This document shows positions 8,025 through 17,060 of a stretch of DNA of 64,000 nt, piece after piece; the stretch's first letter is position 1, and each line of letters starts with the position of its first letter. The stretch is from Streptomyces cucumeris. GTDB lineage: Bacteria > Actinomycetota > Actinomycetes > Streptomycetales > Streptomycetaceae. The DNA lies in contig NZ_JANCLX010000019.1 in assembly GCF_024295805.1 (NCBI RefSeq), forward strand, positions 109,998 to 173,997. Direction: 5' to 3'. Position numbers and translations under genes: made by a program. The notes under the pieces were generated by a model. That model was not told the origin of the DNA and did not search any database. It was given only the letters and a program-made list of their open reading frames with translations.

Positions 8025-9411
8025 AGCCCCCACCCCGGCCCACGCGCCCCTGGACGCCGTCGCCGATGTCGGCCTGCTCTCCCCGGTCCGGGTCGCCTCG
8101 GACGTCGAAGCGGCCACCGGCGACCGCGCGTTCCTGCAAGCCATGCTGGACGCCGAGGCCGCCCTGACCCGGGCCCAGACCACCCTCGGCCACGCGCCCG
8201 CAGCCGCCGCCGACGCCATCACGGCGGCCGCCCGCGCGGATCGCTTCGACCTGCGGGACATCGCGGTACGCGCCCGCAGGAGCGGCAACCCCGTCGTCCC
8301 CCTGATCGCCGACCTGAAGGCCGCACTGCCCGCCGACGCCGCGCCGTACGTGCACCGCGGCGCGACCAGCCAGGACATCATGGACACCGCCACCGTGCTG
8401 GTGGCGGTGCGCACGCTGCCACGGGTGGCCGCGGACCTGCGGCGAACGGCCGACACCCTCGGGCGGCTCGCCGACCGGCACCGGACCACCCCCATGCCGG
8501 GACGCACCCTCACCCAGCACGCCGTCCCGACCACCTTCGGGCTCAAGGCAGCCGGCTGGCGCAGCCTGGTCCTGGACGCCGTCGACCGGCTCGACGCCCT
8601 CCGCCTGCCCGCCCAACTCGGCGGGGCGGCAGGCACCTTGGCGGCGTTCGAGACCCTGGCCGATGCGCCCGGCAGCGGGCCCGCGCTGTCGGATGCCTAC
8701 GCCCGCGAACTCGGACTCGCCGAACCCGTGCTGCCCTGGCACACCCTGCGCACCCCGGTCGCCGACCTCGGCAGCGGACTTGTCCTCGTCTCCGGCGCGC
8801 TCGGTAAACTCGCGGCGGATGTCCTGGTGCTCTCCCGAACGGAGATCGGGGAGCTGGCCGAGGGCGGGGGAGGGGACTCCTCGGCCATGCCGCACAAGAG
8901 CAACCCCGTGCGGGCCGTCCTGATCGCCGCCGCCGCGCGCCAGGCGCCCGTTCTGGCCTCCGTGCTGTCGGCGTCGCTCATCGCGGAGGACGACCGGCCC
9001 GCCGGAGCCTGGCACGCCGAGTGGCAGGCCCTCCGCGAACTGCTCCGGCTGGCAGGAGGAGCGGCCCGCAACGCCGCCGAACTCGTGGAGGCCCTCCGGG
9101 TCCGCGACGACCGCATGCGGGACAACCTGCACCTCACCGGGGGCCTCATCGTCAGCGAACGCCTTGCCGCCGAACTCGGTGCGGTACTCGGTCGCGAGGC
9201 GGCCAGGGAACTCCTCACCCACGCCGCCCACCGGGCCACAGCCGAAGGCCGCGGCCTGGCCTCCGTGCTGGAGGAGGAGCCTGCGCTGACGGACCACCAC
9301 GACCGGATACGTCGCCTGACCGACCCGGAGACCTACCTCGGCGCGGCATCCGCGCTGGTCGACCGCGCCCTGGCACACAGGGCCCCGCCTGAACACCAGG
9401 ACCACCCGTGA
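8011..9411 (+). CDS. pcaB: 3-carboxy-cis,cis-muconate cycloisomerase
   Basis: A 466-residue member of the fumarase/aspartase superfamily that lactonises 3-carboxymuconate to 4-carboxymuconolactone. The superfamily signature GDSSAMPHKSNPVRAV lies at about residues 285-300, and RGATSQDIMDTATV supplies the second conserved block. The start is inferred as TTG 8011, inside pcaG, because GAGGAG precedes it by ten bases and no nearby ATG or GTG suits the family N-terminus. Its TGA overlaps the pcaL GTG by four bases. Confidence 0.92.
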   Translation: MTSAEAPTPAHAPLDAVADVGLLSPVRVASDVEAATGDRAFLQAMLDAEAALTRAQTTLGHAPAAAADAITAAARADRFDLRDIAVRARRSGNPVVPLIADLKAALPADAAPYVHRGATSQDIMDTATVLVAVRTLPRVAADLRRTADTLGRLADRHRTTPMPGRTLTQHAVPTTFGLKAAGWRSLVLDAVDRLDALRLPAQLGGAAGTLAAFETLADAPGSGPALSDAYARELGLAEPVLPWHTLRTPVADLGSGLVLVSGALGKLAADVLVLSRTEIGELAEGGGGDSSAMPHKSNPVRAVLIAAAARQAPVLASVLSASLIAEDDRPAGAWHAEWQALRELLRLAGGAARNAAELVEALRVRDDRMRDNLHLTGGLIVSERLAAELGAVLGREAARELLTHAAHRATAEGRGLASVLEEEPALTDHHDRIRRLTDPETYLGAASALVDRALAHRAPPEHQDHP

Positions 9412-10601
9412 CACACCTCCCGCACCACCGCATCGACGGCGCCGCGGACAGTCCCACCTTGCTGCTCGGACCCTCTCTCGGCACCTCCCTCGCCGTCTGG
9501 GACGCACAACTTCCCTCCCTGGCACGGCACTTCCGGGTGGTCCGCTGGGACCTGCCCGGCCACGGCGGGTCGCCCGCCGAGCTCGCCCGGCCCGGCGCCA
9601 CCGTCGCCGACCTGGCCGATCAGGTGCTCGCCCTCGCCGACCACCTCGGCGTGAAGCGGTTCGCCTACGCCGGTGTCTCGCTCGGCGGAGCGGTCGGCAC
9701 GCACCTCGCCGTCCACGCTCCCGAACGGATCGCGGCGCTGGGGCTGGTGTGCTCCTCGGCCCGCTTCGGCGAGCCCGCCGACTGGCGGGAGCGTGCCGCC
9801 CTCGTGCGCGCCCAGGGCACCGAAGCCCTCGTCGGCACCGCGCCGGGCCGCTGGTTCACCCCCGGGTTCACCAACGCGGCCACCGCCGCACTGGTCGCCG
9901 ACCTACGCGACACCGACCCGGCCGGATACGCGGCCTGCTGCGACGCACTCGCCCGCTACGACCTGCGGGCCGAGCTGTCCACCGTCACCGCACCCACCCT
10001 GGTGATCGCGGGACGCGACGATCCGGCCACGCCACCCGCCCACGCCCGCGAGCTCGCCGACGGCATCGCCGGCTCCACCCTGCTGGAGCTCGCCGCCGCC
10101 TCCCACCTGGCTCTGGTCGAGCAGCCACAGGCGGTACTCACCGCCCTCCAGAACCACTTCGGTGCCCCGGCCCCGCATGACGACGCCCGCCGCGCGGCGG
10201 GCACGACCATGCGCCGCGCGGTCCTCGGCGATGACCACGTCGACCGTGCCACCGCGCGTGCCGGCCCGTTCACCGCCGCCTTCCAGGACTTCATCACCCG
10301 CTACGCCTGGGGCGAGATCTGGACCCGCCCCGGCCTGGACCGCCGCAGCCGAAGCTGCATCACCCTCACCGCCCTCGTCGCGGGCGGTCACCACACAGAG
10401 CTCGCCCTGCACGTACGAGCGGCGCTGCGCAACGGGCTCACCCCGGACGAGATCCAGGAGGTGCTGCTCCAGACCGCTGTCTACTGCGGCGTCCCCGCAG
10501 CCAATGCGGCCTTCGCCGTCGCTGAACCCCTTATCCACGACGACCTCCGACACAACGCGCCCGTCCCCGGCACGCACAAGAACCCGTCCGAAACGGAGTG
10601 A
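9408..10601 (+). CDS. pcaL: Fused 3-oxoadipate enol-lactonase / 4-carboxymuconolactone decarboxylase
   Basis: A 397-residue two-domain enzyme catalysing two consecutive steps. Residues 1-255 are an alpha/beta-hydrolase (PcaD activity) with nucleophile Ser91 in GVSLGG, an acid in AGRDDP (about 204) and His233 in AASHLALVEQP. Residues about 262-390 are a carboxymuconolactone decarboxylase domain (PcaC activity), with LTALVAGGHHTELALHVRAA and LLQTAVYCGVPAAN. The fusion is the usual form in actinobacteria. It starts with GTG overlapping the pcaB stop. Confidence 0.93.
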   Translation: MTHLPHHRIDGAADSPTLLLGPSLGTSLAVWDAQLPSLARHFRVVRWDLPGHGGSPAELARPGATVADLADQVLALADHLGVKRFAYAGVSLGGAVGTHLAVHAPERIAALGLVCSSARFGEPADWRERAALVRAQGTEALVGTAPGRWFTPGFTNAATAALVADLRDTDPAGYAACCDALARYDLRAELSTVTAPTLVIAGRDDPATPPAHARELADGIAGSTLLELAAASHLALVEQPQAVLTALQNHFGAPAPHDDARRAAGTTMRRAVLGDDHVDRATARAGPFTAAFQDFITRYAWGEIWTRPGLDRRSRSCITLTALVAGGHHTELALHVRAALRNGLTPDEIQEVLLQTAVYCGVPAANAAFAVAEPLIHDDLRHNAPVPGTHKNPSETE

Positions 10602-10605
10602 CGTC

Positions 10606-11673
10606 ATGCTTCGCCGCCTCGTGCGAACACCGTTCCGCAAAGTCTCCCTCCTCGTCCTGCTGATGGCCCTGGTCGCCGCCGCTGTGGCCGTCACGGTACG
10701 GGCCCGCACCGCCCCCGCGGCCTCGTCACACGATGTCGACGTCACCAAGGACCTCTCCTACGCATCCGCTCAGCCCTCCGGCACCCAGGGGCACAAGCTG
10801 GACCTGTACGTTCCCCGGTCGCACCGCCCGCTCCCGCTGGTGATCTTCACGCATGGCTCGGGCTGGATGGCCGACAACGGCAGGATGGACGCCGACAAGG
10901 TCGCGGCGCGGCTCAACCCGCACGGATTCGCCGTGGCCGGTGTGGCGGTCCGCTCCAGCGCACAGGCACGGTTCCCCGCACAGCTCCATGACATCAAGGG
11001 CGCCATCCGCTGGCTGCGCGCCAACGCCGAGAAGTACCACCTGGACCCACACCGCTTCGCCATCATGGGCGAGTCCTCCGGTGGCTGGGCCACCACGATG
11101 ACAGCCGTGACCGGGGACGTTCCCAAGCTGGAAGGCACCGTGGGCGTCCGCGGCCCCTCCAGCGCCGTCCAGGCGGCCGTGCCGTTCTACCCGCCCACCG
11201 ACTTCCTGCGGATGGACGAGCACATGCTCAGCGACTGCACACCGCGAAGGGGCGCTTCCCTGCCCAGCGCATGTCACGGCGGCCCCAAGTCGCCCGAATC
11301 ACGACTGCTCGGCTGTGCCATCAACGACTGTCCCGACAAGGCCGCCGCGGCCAGCCCGCTCACCTACATCGGCAAGCGGCAGGTCCCGCCGTTCCTGATG
11401 TTCCACGGTGAGCAGGACCAGCTCGTGCCCCACCACCAGAGCAGGCTGCTCTTCGACAAGCTGGCCTCCGTGGGCAAGGACGCCCGGTTCTTCTCCTTCC
11501 CCGACGCCCGGCACGGCACATTCCTGCAGATGCTCAGCGACGACGACACGCGACGCGGCGCCCGTCAGGAGACCACCCGCGACGGCCACACCACACGCCC
11601 CGCCCCGGCACACCCCACATGGCAGACCGTCGTCACCTTCCTGAGGAGCGCACTCGGCACCGGCGGGCATTGA
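10606..11673 (+). CDS. Membrane-anchored or secreted alpha/beta-hydrolase esterase (feruloyl/acetyl esterase-like)
   Basis: A 355-residue esterase. Residues about 10-33 form a hydrophobic segment after RR, either an uncleaved anchor or a signal peptide. The oxyanion motif HGSGW is at 83-87, the nucleophile Ser157 is in GESSGG, an acid lies in HGEQDQLVP and the catalytic His is in DARHGTF. This BD-FAE/lipase-like layout is seen in enzymes acting on feruloyl or acetyl esters. It begins four bases after pcaL with GGAG before the ATG, so it is the last gene of the pca transcript. A role in releasing hydroxycinnamates outside the cell to feed protocatechuate catabolism is inferred. Confidence 0.8.
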   Translation: MLRRLVRTPFRKVSLLVLLMALVAAAVAVTVRARTAPAASSHDVDVTKDLSYASAQPSGTQGHKLDLYVPRSHRPLPLVIFTHGSGWMADNGRMDADKVAARLNPHGFAVAGVAVRSSAQARFPAQLHDIKGAIRWLRANAEKYHLDPHRFAIMGESSGGWATTMTAVTGDVPKLEGTVGVRGPSSAVQAAVPFYPPTDFLRMDEHMLSDCTPRRGASLPSACHGGPKSPESRLLGCAINDCPDKAAAASPLTYIGKRQVPPFLMFHGEQDQLVPHHQSRLLFDKLASVGKDARFFSFPDARHGTFLQMLSDDDTRRGARQETTRDGHTTRPAPAHPTWQTVVTFLRSALGTGGH

Positions 11674-11692
11674 CACTCGCTTGTGCGGACCG

Positions 11693-11726
11693 CACCCAGC
11701 CGCTGCGACGGCACCGCGGCTGGGTG
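11693..11726 (+). terminator. Terminator of the pca operon
   Basis: A perfect 11-bp stem CACCCAGCCGC / GCGGCTGGGTG with a 12-nt loop begins 19 bases after the esterase stop. One more G-C pair extends it. There is no T-tract. Confidence 0.75.
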
Positions 11727-11925
11727 CCGTGAGCCCGGTCCGCCGGGTAGGAGCACGGCCGGCCTGTACTCGCGCGGAGACGTATGAGAGGTCCTGCCGC
11801 AGCGCCAGCAGGACCCCGGTGATCCGCCAAGTCGTCCTCCTTTATTCGGGACCTGTGCGAGCTTCATCTACGGCCAGGTTGCTCGGAATTCGGGAGTCCG
11901 GGAGCCCCTCCGCTCCACGTATTCG

Positions 11926-11966
11926 CCGATGCACCGGCAGCCGCTTTCCGGCTGCCGGGGCATCGG
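11926..11966. terminator. Strong hairpin between convergent genes
   Basis: The outer arms CCGATGC / GCATCGG enclose CCGGCAGCCG / CGGCTGCCGG around loop CTTTC, with one unpaired base on each side. It lies 24 bases past the stop of the Lrp gene on the minus strand and most likely terminates that gene. The stretch 11727-11925 holds nothing else I recognise. Confidence 0.7.
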
Positions 11967-11990
11967 TGCGCGGGGCTGTCCCTCGCGCGA

Positions 11991-12449
11991 TCACTCCTGA
12001 TCGGCGTCGACGATCCGAGGCGAGACCGGCCGCTCGAAGAACGTCTCCAGCACCACGGTGGCCTGCGTCCCGCTGACCCCCTCGATCGCGTAGATCCGGC
12101 GCAGGACGTCTTGCAGCTGCTCGGTGGTCGACGTCCGCACCTTCACCAGCACCGACGCACTCCCGGCGATGACGTGCGCCTCCATGATTTCCGGCAGTGC
12201 GGCGAAGTCCTCCGCTGAATCTCCCATCCACGCGTCCGAGTTGACCATCACATAGGCCAGAACGGCATTGCCCACCGCCGCCGGGTCCACCTCGACGGTG
12301 GTGCGCCGGATCGCGCCGCGCTCCCGCAGTTTCCGCACGCGTTCGTGAGCGGCCCCGGCGGAGAGGCCCACGGCCTTGCCCAGCGCGGCGTAGGACTGGG
12401 TTGCGTCCTGCTGCAGGTGCGTCAGCAGGGTGCGATCGATGTGATCCAC
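11991..12449 (-). CDS. Lrp/AsnC-family transcriptional regulator
   Basis: A 152-residue protein with a standard Lrp layout. The N-terminal helix-turn-helix (IDRTLLTHLQQDATQSYAAL, then GLSAGAAHERVRKLRERG) is followed by a RAM/AsnC ligand-binding domain from about residue 65. Such proteins bind amino acids or small acids and form dimers to octamers on DNA. It is divergent from an SMP-30-type lactonase gene, and a perfect palindrome sits between them. Regulation of both genes is inferred from this arrangement. Confidence 0.9.
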   Translation of the reverse strand: MDHIDRTLLTHLQQDATQSYAALGKAVGLSAGAAHERVRKLRERGAIRRTTVEVDPAAVGNAVLAYVMVNSDAWMGDSAEDFAALPEIMEAHVIAGSASVLVKVRTSTTEQLQDVLRRIYAIEGVSGTQATVVLETFFERPVSPRIVDADQE

Positions 12450-12505
12450 AACTCTCCATTCGGGTTTGGCTTGCCGTCACCGTATCTCATCCTGCAATCT
12501 CACTA

Positions 12506-12530
12506 ACATGCCGAAGGAGATTCGGCATGT
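12506..12530. promoter_or_regulatory. Perfect palindromic operator between lrp and SMP-30 genes
   Basis: The arms ACATGCCGAA (12506-12515) and TTCGGCATGT (12521-12530) flank a 5-base centre GGAGA. The site lies 56 bases upstream of the Lrp gene and 18 upstream of the lactonase ATG. It is the obvious operator candidate for the Lrp protein. Confidence 0.65.
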
Positions 12531-12548
12531 ATCGGAATGAGGACTGAC

Positions 12549-13514
12549 ATGACCAGCGAGCGTCCCGCCCTGTACGAGATGTTCGACGACCGGTTCCGTA
12601 CCGGCCGCTGCATGAACGGCGATGACGGCCTGGAGGTCCTGTACACCGGCTGCCGCTGGGCCGAGGGGCCCATCTACCTGCCGGCCTGGCGGCAGGTGGT
12701 CTGGAGCGACATCCCCAACGACCGGATGCTGCGCTGGGACGAGGAGACCGGCTCCGTGAGCGTCTTCCGCCGCTCCGCCGGACACACCAATGGCAACACT
12801 CTCGATCGCCAGGGCCGACTGATCAGCTGTGAGCAGGGCAACCGTCGGGTGACCCGGACCGAACACGACGGTACGGTCACGGTGCTGGCCGACCGCTGGC
12901 AGGGCAAGCGACTGAACAGCCCGAACGACGCGGCGGTCAAGTCGGATGGCTCCATATGGTTCTCCGACCCGGACTTCGGCATCACCAGCGACTACGAGGG
13001 TTACCGCGCGGAGAGCGAGATCGGCTCCAACAACGTCTACCGCATCGATCCCTCAACCGGCGAAGTGCGGCTGGTCGCGGACTGCTTCGGCGCTCCGAAC
13101 GGCCTCGTCTTCTCGCACGACGAGCGGCGGCTCTTCGCCTCCGACACCCGGGCGGGCTTCATCCGGGTCTTCGACGTACGCGACGACGGCACGCTGTCGG
13201 ACGGCGAGATCTTCGCCGAAGCCGGGACCCGTGCGGCGGCCCGCTTCGACAACCTCCGCTTCGACGACGGCGGACGGCTCTGGGCGGCCGCGATGGACGA
13301 CGGAGTGCACTGCTACGACCCCGACGGCACGCTGATCGGACGGCTCGACGTACCCGAGGCGGTTGCCAACATCGCCTGGGGCGGCGCCAAACGCAACCGC
13401 CTCTTCATCACCGCACAGACCAGCCTCTACTCCGTGGTCATGGGGGTCACAGGTACGCACCCGACCGGACCGGGGCGCATGCCCTGGCTGGACCCGGAGT
13501 CCCGGTGCCGGTGA
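12549..13514 (+). CDS. SMP-30/gluconolactonase-family lactonase
   Basis: A 321-residue six-bladed beta-propeller of the SMP-30/gluconolactonase family, which hydrolyses sugar or other lactones with a divalent metal. Expected metal ligands are visible in order: Glu in RWAEGPIYLP, Asn in LNSPNDAAV, Asn in APNGLVFS, and Asp in RFDNLRFDDGGRLW or nearby. There is no signal peptide, so it is cytoplasmic. I prefer ATG 12549 (AGGA six bases upstream) over the in-frame ATG 12537. The substrate is unknown; the divergent Lrp regulator suggests induction by a small acid or lactone. Confidence 0.85.
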   Translation: MTSERPALYEMFDDRFRTGRCMNGDDGLEVLYTGCRWAEGPIYLPAWRQVVWSDIPNDRMLRWDEETGSVSVFRRSAGHTNGNTLDRQGRLISCEQGNRRVTRTEHDGTVTVLADRWQGKRLNSPNDAAVKSDGSIWFSDPDFGITSDYEGYRAESEIGSNNVYRIDPSTGEVRLVADCFGAPNGLVFSHDERRLFASDTRAGFIRVFDVRDDGTLSDGEIFAEAGTRAAARFDNLRFDDGGRLWAAAMDDGVHCYDPDGTLIGRLDVPEAVANIAWGGAKRNRLFITAQTSLYSVVMGVTGTHPTGPGRMPWLDPESRCR

Positions 13515-13882
13515 GGACAGCGCGCCCGGCTCAGCGGTGTGAGGCGTAGCCGGGAAACACGTCCAGGCGGCCGGGGCGATGACGCGTTGCCGGGGCCGGG
13601 AGAGTCCAGTCTGCCGGATTCGCCCTCGCTCTGCTGGATCGCCCGCACCTGGCGGGCCTCCTGGACGGCGGGCCCGGTCCCGTGCCGGTCTCAATCACGT
13701 GACCGAGTACCGTTCTCGAATTTGCCTTGCCGCCGGCCTGCAGGAGTAGCTAGGTTCTCCCGGGCTGTCCGCGTTTCACCGGACCGGCGTCGTCGACAAG
13801 GAGGTGTGCAGCGCATGCGCACGAGCTCTCAGCAGTTGCATCCGCGTTCCATCACCTGCCACCTCCTCACGACGGAGACCTC
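13515..13882. other. Intergenic region with no recognisable gene
   Basis: These 368 bases between the lactonase and the acetyltransferase hold short open frames on both strands but nothing with family resemblance. The promoter of the acetyltransferase gene is presumably near its 3' end. Confidence 0.5.
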
Positions 13883-14764
13883 TTGTCGATTCGTATCACC
13901 CCCCTGACCGATCCCCACCGTGGTCTGTCCAGCTACCGGCTGGCCTGGCTGGCCTCCGATGCCGACGGAATTCCTGTCGGTTCGGCCTTTCTGCGTCTCT
14001 TCACCAATGCCGGGCAGGAGCACCTGGCCGAACTGAAACTTCATGTGCATCCGGTCGAGCGACGCCACGGCATCGGTTCGCGCCTCCTCGACGAGGTTGT
14101 GGCCGCTGCCCGAGAAAACCGCCGACGTTGCGTTCTCGCCCAAGCCGAGGCTGAATCCTCTGGCGCTCATTTCCTGCCGACTCGGGGCTTCCGCAAGGTC
14201 CTCACCTTGACGTTTGCCCGGTTGCCACTGGCCGGAGTGGACATCACGGCTCTCCACAAGGTCATTGAGCGGCCGCATCCCGGATACCGGCTGGCGTCGT
14301 GGCACGGGATGGTTCCTGACGACCTCGCTCACACGTTTGCCGTATCGCGTCGCGCCATGGATGACATGCCCATGGACGACACCGACTACGGGACGGTGAC
14401 CTGGGACGTGGACCGGGTCCGAGCCGCCGCGCGGACCATCGAAGAGCGAGGCGAGCTGTTGCACACGGTCGTTGCTGTCGACGAATCGGACGGCTCGATC
14501 GTCGGGTTCACCGAGCTGGTTGTCCCCGGCGACGGCAAGGGCGACGGCCAGCACTACGGAACCGGTGTTCTGCCCGAACATCGTGGACACGGCCTGGGGC
14601 GGTGGATGAAGGCCGAGTCGATCCGACAGGCCCGCGAGTGCCACCCCGAGCTCGGTGGCCTGCTGACCGATACCGCTGACAACAACCGGCCCATGAAGAA
14701 CATCAACGACATGCTCGGCTACGAACCGACACACCGGACACTCGAGTATCAGCTCGATCTGTGA
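13883..14764 (+). CDS. Tandem GNAT-family N-acetyltransferase
   Basis: A 293-residue protein with two GNAT folds. The N-terminal one (residues about 20-120) has the acetyl-CoA loop VERRHGIGSRLL. The C-terminal one (about 140-290) has LPEHRGHGLGRWMKAE and the following TDTADNNRPM, typical of the second domain of double GNATs such as mycothiol-synthase relatives. TTG 13883 is chosen because GGAG lies about six bases upstream. The substrate cannot be told. A hairpin follows directly. Confidence 0.85.
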   Translation: MSIRITPLTDPHRGLSSYRLAWLASDADGIPVGSAFLRLFTNAGQEHLAELKLHVHPVERRHGIGSRLLDEVVAAARENRRRCVLAQAEAESSGAHFLPTRGFRKVLTLTFARLPLAGVDITALHKVIERPHPGYRLASWHGMVPDDLAHTFAVSRRAMDDMPMDDTDYGTVTWDVDRVRAAARTIEERGELLHTVVAVDESDGSIVGFTELVVPGDGKGDGQHYGTGVLPEHRGHGLGRWMKAESIRQARECHPELGGLLTDTADNNRPMKNINDMLGYEPTHRTLEYQLDL

Positions 14765-14770
14765 GGCAGC

Positions 14771-14804
14771 GGGATGGGCTCGAGGCGTGCCCCGGGCCCA
14801 TCCC
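14771..14804 (+). terminator. Terminator after the tandem GNAT gene
   Basis: A 9-bp stem GGGATGGGC / GCCCATCCC encloses a 16-nt loop and begins seven bases after the stop codon. Confidence 0.6.
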
Positions 14805-15054
14805 GACTTCGCCGTCAGGTGTCACCGGGCGGGTCCTCGCTCTCCTGGGCGGCCGGGACCATGCCGCGTTCGGCAACGCGCCACAGGAGCAGGAGGCCGT
14901 CGGCCACTTCGCGGTCGCTGGGTGCCACTGTCGGTGGGGCTGCCGGCTCTGTGCGCGAGAAGGAGCAGTAGAAGCTGACCACCTCGGGAGGCACCCCCCC
15001 CCGGAGGCCACGGCGTTCGAATGGTTCAGCCGCGCTAGCATCGGTTGCCTGCGC

Positions 15055-15906
15055 TCAGTGGCGGTAAGCGGCGGTCGCGATCTCGATGAAGGACCGGATC
15101 AGCGGGTTGGTGTCACCTTCGTTCCACACCGCCACCACTCGGCTCGGCGCCATGTCGGTCAGCGGTACCGCGGTCAGCTCCGCGGGCAGGTCGTGTCCGA
15201 GTGGGGCCAGGCCGACCGTGCCGTTCCACAGCACGGCCTGCAGGCATTCCTGGACGGCGCGTACCACTGGGCCCTCGCGTGGCGTGCCGCCGTTCCAGTA
15301 CGACTGCCAGATGGGGTCGGTGTCCTGCGGAAACTGGAACCAGCGGCGGTCGCTCAGTTCAGCCAGCCGCAGCCGGTCGCGGCGGGCCAGCGGATCGTCG
15401 GCGCGCAGGACCACGCCGACCGGATCGGTCCGCAGCGCACGCACCGTCAGGGCCGTCTCGTCGAACGGCGCTCGGGTCAGGGCGATGTCGACCAGTCCGG
15501 CCCGCAGTCCGCACGTCGGGTCGGTCAGATCGGTGTCACGGATGCGGATGTCGATGCCGGGGTGGTCTCGGCGGTAGGCGGCGGCCAGCTTGGACACCCC
15601 CCGGTCGGTGCCGTCGCCCTGGATGCCGACGGTGATGGTCGCGACGCCGACCGCAGCGCTCACACGTACACGGACGCGGTCGGCATGGTCGAGCAGGGCT
15701 CGCGCCTCTTCGAGCAGCACTGTGCCCACGGGAGTGAGCGTGACGCCGGCCGGCGAGCGGGCGAACAGCAGGGCCCCGACATCGGCCTCCAACTGCTTGA
15801 TCGCTCGGCTCAGCGGCGGCTGACTCATGTGCAGTCGGGTGGCGGCCCGGCCGAAGTGGAGTTCCTCGGCGACCGCCACGAAATAGCGCAAGGTCCGTAG
15901 CTCCAC
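15055..15906 (-). CDS. LysR-family transcriptional regulator
   Basis: A 283-residue LysR protein. It has the winged HTH at residues 1-60 (LRTLRYFVAVAEELHFGRAATRLHM, then SQPPLSRAIKQLE) and a substrate-binding domain of periplasmic-binding-protein type from about 85 onward. Start GTG 15906 gives the canonical N-terminus VELRTLRYF; the frame is open upstream to 16125 but that text is not LysR-like. It is divergent from a cupin gene, with an inverted repeat of T-N11-A form between them, so it probably controls the cupin-DoxX unit. Confidence 0.9.
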   Translation of the reverse strand: MELRTLRYFVAVAEELHFGRAATRLHMSQPPLSRAIKQLEADVGALLFARSPAGVTLTPVGTVLLEEARALLDHADRVRVRVSAAVGVATITVGIQGDGTDRGVSKLAAAYRRDHPGIDIRIRDTDLTDPTCGLRAGLVDIALTRAPFDETALTVRALRTDPVGVVLRADDPLARRDRLRLAELSDRRWFQFPQDTDPIWQSYWNGGTPREGPVVRAVQECLQAVLWNGTVGLAPLGHDLPAELTAVPLTDMAPSRVVAVWNEGDTNPLIRSFIEIATAAYRH

Positions 15907-15913
15907 ACTGCAA

Positions 15914-15932
15914 CGATACCCATGAGGTATCG
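15914..15932. promoter_or_regulatory. LysR box (T-N11-A)
   Basis: CGATACC-CATGA-GGTATCG is a 7-bp inverted repeat whose inner part is ATACC-N5-GGTAT, matching the T-N11-A consensus of LysR regulators. It starts eight bases before the LysR GTG, fitting autoregulation, and is 50 bases upstream of the cupin ATG. Confidence 0.65.
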
Positions 15933-15981
15933 GCGCTGCAGGACAGGTCTTGGACAGCCCCGGGGCCTCGGCGGTGAACTC

Positions 15982-16485
15982 ATGAACATGAGCGAAGAAG
16001 TGAAGACCAGCGAGCCGCGGACCGCCGCCCCCGCCGTATCGGTGATGGGCCCCGGCGAGGGCGAGACGATCGTTCTGGGCATCACACGTATGCGCGTTCT
16101 GGAGGACGGCAGCCACACCGGGCACCGCCTCGCGATCGCCGAGTCCGTCCTAGCCCCGCACACCCAGGGACCACCGCAGCACCGCCACGCCCAACACGAC
16201 GAGGGCTTCTACATCCTCTCCGGCACCGTGCGGTTCACCGTCGGGGACGAGGACCACGACATCACCAAGGGCACGCTCGTGATGGTTCCGCCCGGCACCC
16301 CGCACACTTTCGCCAACCTGACCGACCAACCCGCCGTCATGCTCAGCACATTCACCCCCGACCTGTACGTGCAGTACTTCCGCGACCTCCAGGACGTGCT
16401 CGCCGGCGGCCAGCCCCTGACGCCACAGGCCAACGCCGACGCGATGAGCCGCTACGCGACCGAGCCCGCCACCGACCTCGCCTGA
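15982..16485 (+). CDS. Cupin-domain protein
   Basis: A 167-residue single-cupin protein. Motif 1 reads QHRHAQHDEGFYILSG, with two His and a Glu as metal ligands. Motif 2 reads PPGTPHTFANLTDQP, supplying the third His. It is therefore likely a metal-binding small-molecule enzyme or sensor, cytoplasmic. ATG 15982 begins shortly after the LysR box; ATG 15988 is equally possible. A DoxX-like gene follows 172 bases later on the same strand. The reaction is unknown; quinone or catechol chemistry is a guess from the neighbourhood. Confidence 0.85.
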   Translation: MNMSEEVKTSEPRTAAPAVSVMGPGEGETIVLGITRMRVLEDGSHTGHRLAIAESVLAPHTQGPPQHRHAQHDEGFYILSGTVRFTVGDEDHDITKGTLVMVPPGTPHTFANLTDQPAVMLSTFTPDLYVQYFRDLQDVLAGGQPLTPQANADAMSRYATEPATDLA

Positions 16486-16657
16486 ACCGACGGGACGGAA
16501 CGGCCCGGCCGACTCCTCTCGACCGGCGGTGCCGTGATGCTCCCGCCTTTCGTGCCCGGACCCCTCGGACGACGGACCGGGCCTTCTCCAGGGGCCTGCC
16601 TGGCAATCGACGCACTCGACGGGCCGCCGAACCGGTGGTGGCCCATGAAGGGGAACC

Positions 16658-17017
16658 ATGAACATCGCCTACTGGACCGTCGCGGGGCTGCTCGCCATGT
16701 TCTACATCTACGCAGGCACGCTGAAGGTGTTCCGCAGCCGTGATCAACTCCGCCCGATGATGGCCTGGGTCGACCGCGTACCCTTGCCCGCTCTCAGGGC
16801 GCTGGGGACGGTCGAGATACTCGGCGCGACCGGCCTGATCCTGCCGCCGCTGACCGGCATCGCTCCCTTACTGGCGCCGGCCGCGGCCATCGGCTTTGTC
16901 CTCCTGCAGACCGGTGCGATCGCCGTCCACCTGACCGGCGAAGACCGCCGGATAACACTCAACGTCGGGCTCACCGCCACCGCAGCCGTGACCATCTGGT
17001 TGGCTACCAGGCCATGA
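16658..17017 (+). CDS. DoxX-like small membrane protein
   Basis: A 119-residue protein with about four membrane helices (roughly residues 5-22, 48-66, 71-90 and 97-115). The early segment MFYIYAGTLKVFRS is typical of the DoxX-like family. Such proteins often accompany small dioxygenases or redox enzymes. AAGGGGAACC precedes the ATG. It follows the cupin gene and probably shares its control. Confidence 0.8.
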   Translation: MNIAYWTVAGLLAMFYIYAGTLKVFRSRDQLRPMMAWVDRVPLPALRALGTVEILGATGLILPPLTGIAPLLAPAAAIGFVLLQTGAIAVHLTGEDRRITLNVGLTATAAVTIWLATRP

Positions 17018-17060
17018 TCGAGCACAGTTCCTCGGCCGGTGGATGCGACTTTCCAGAAGC

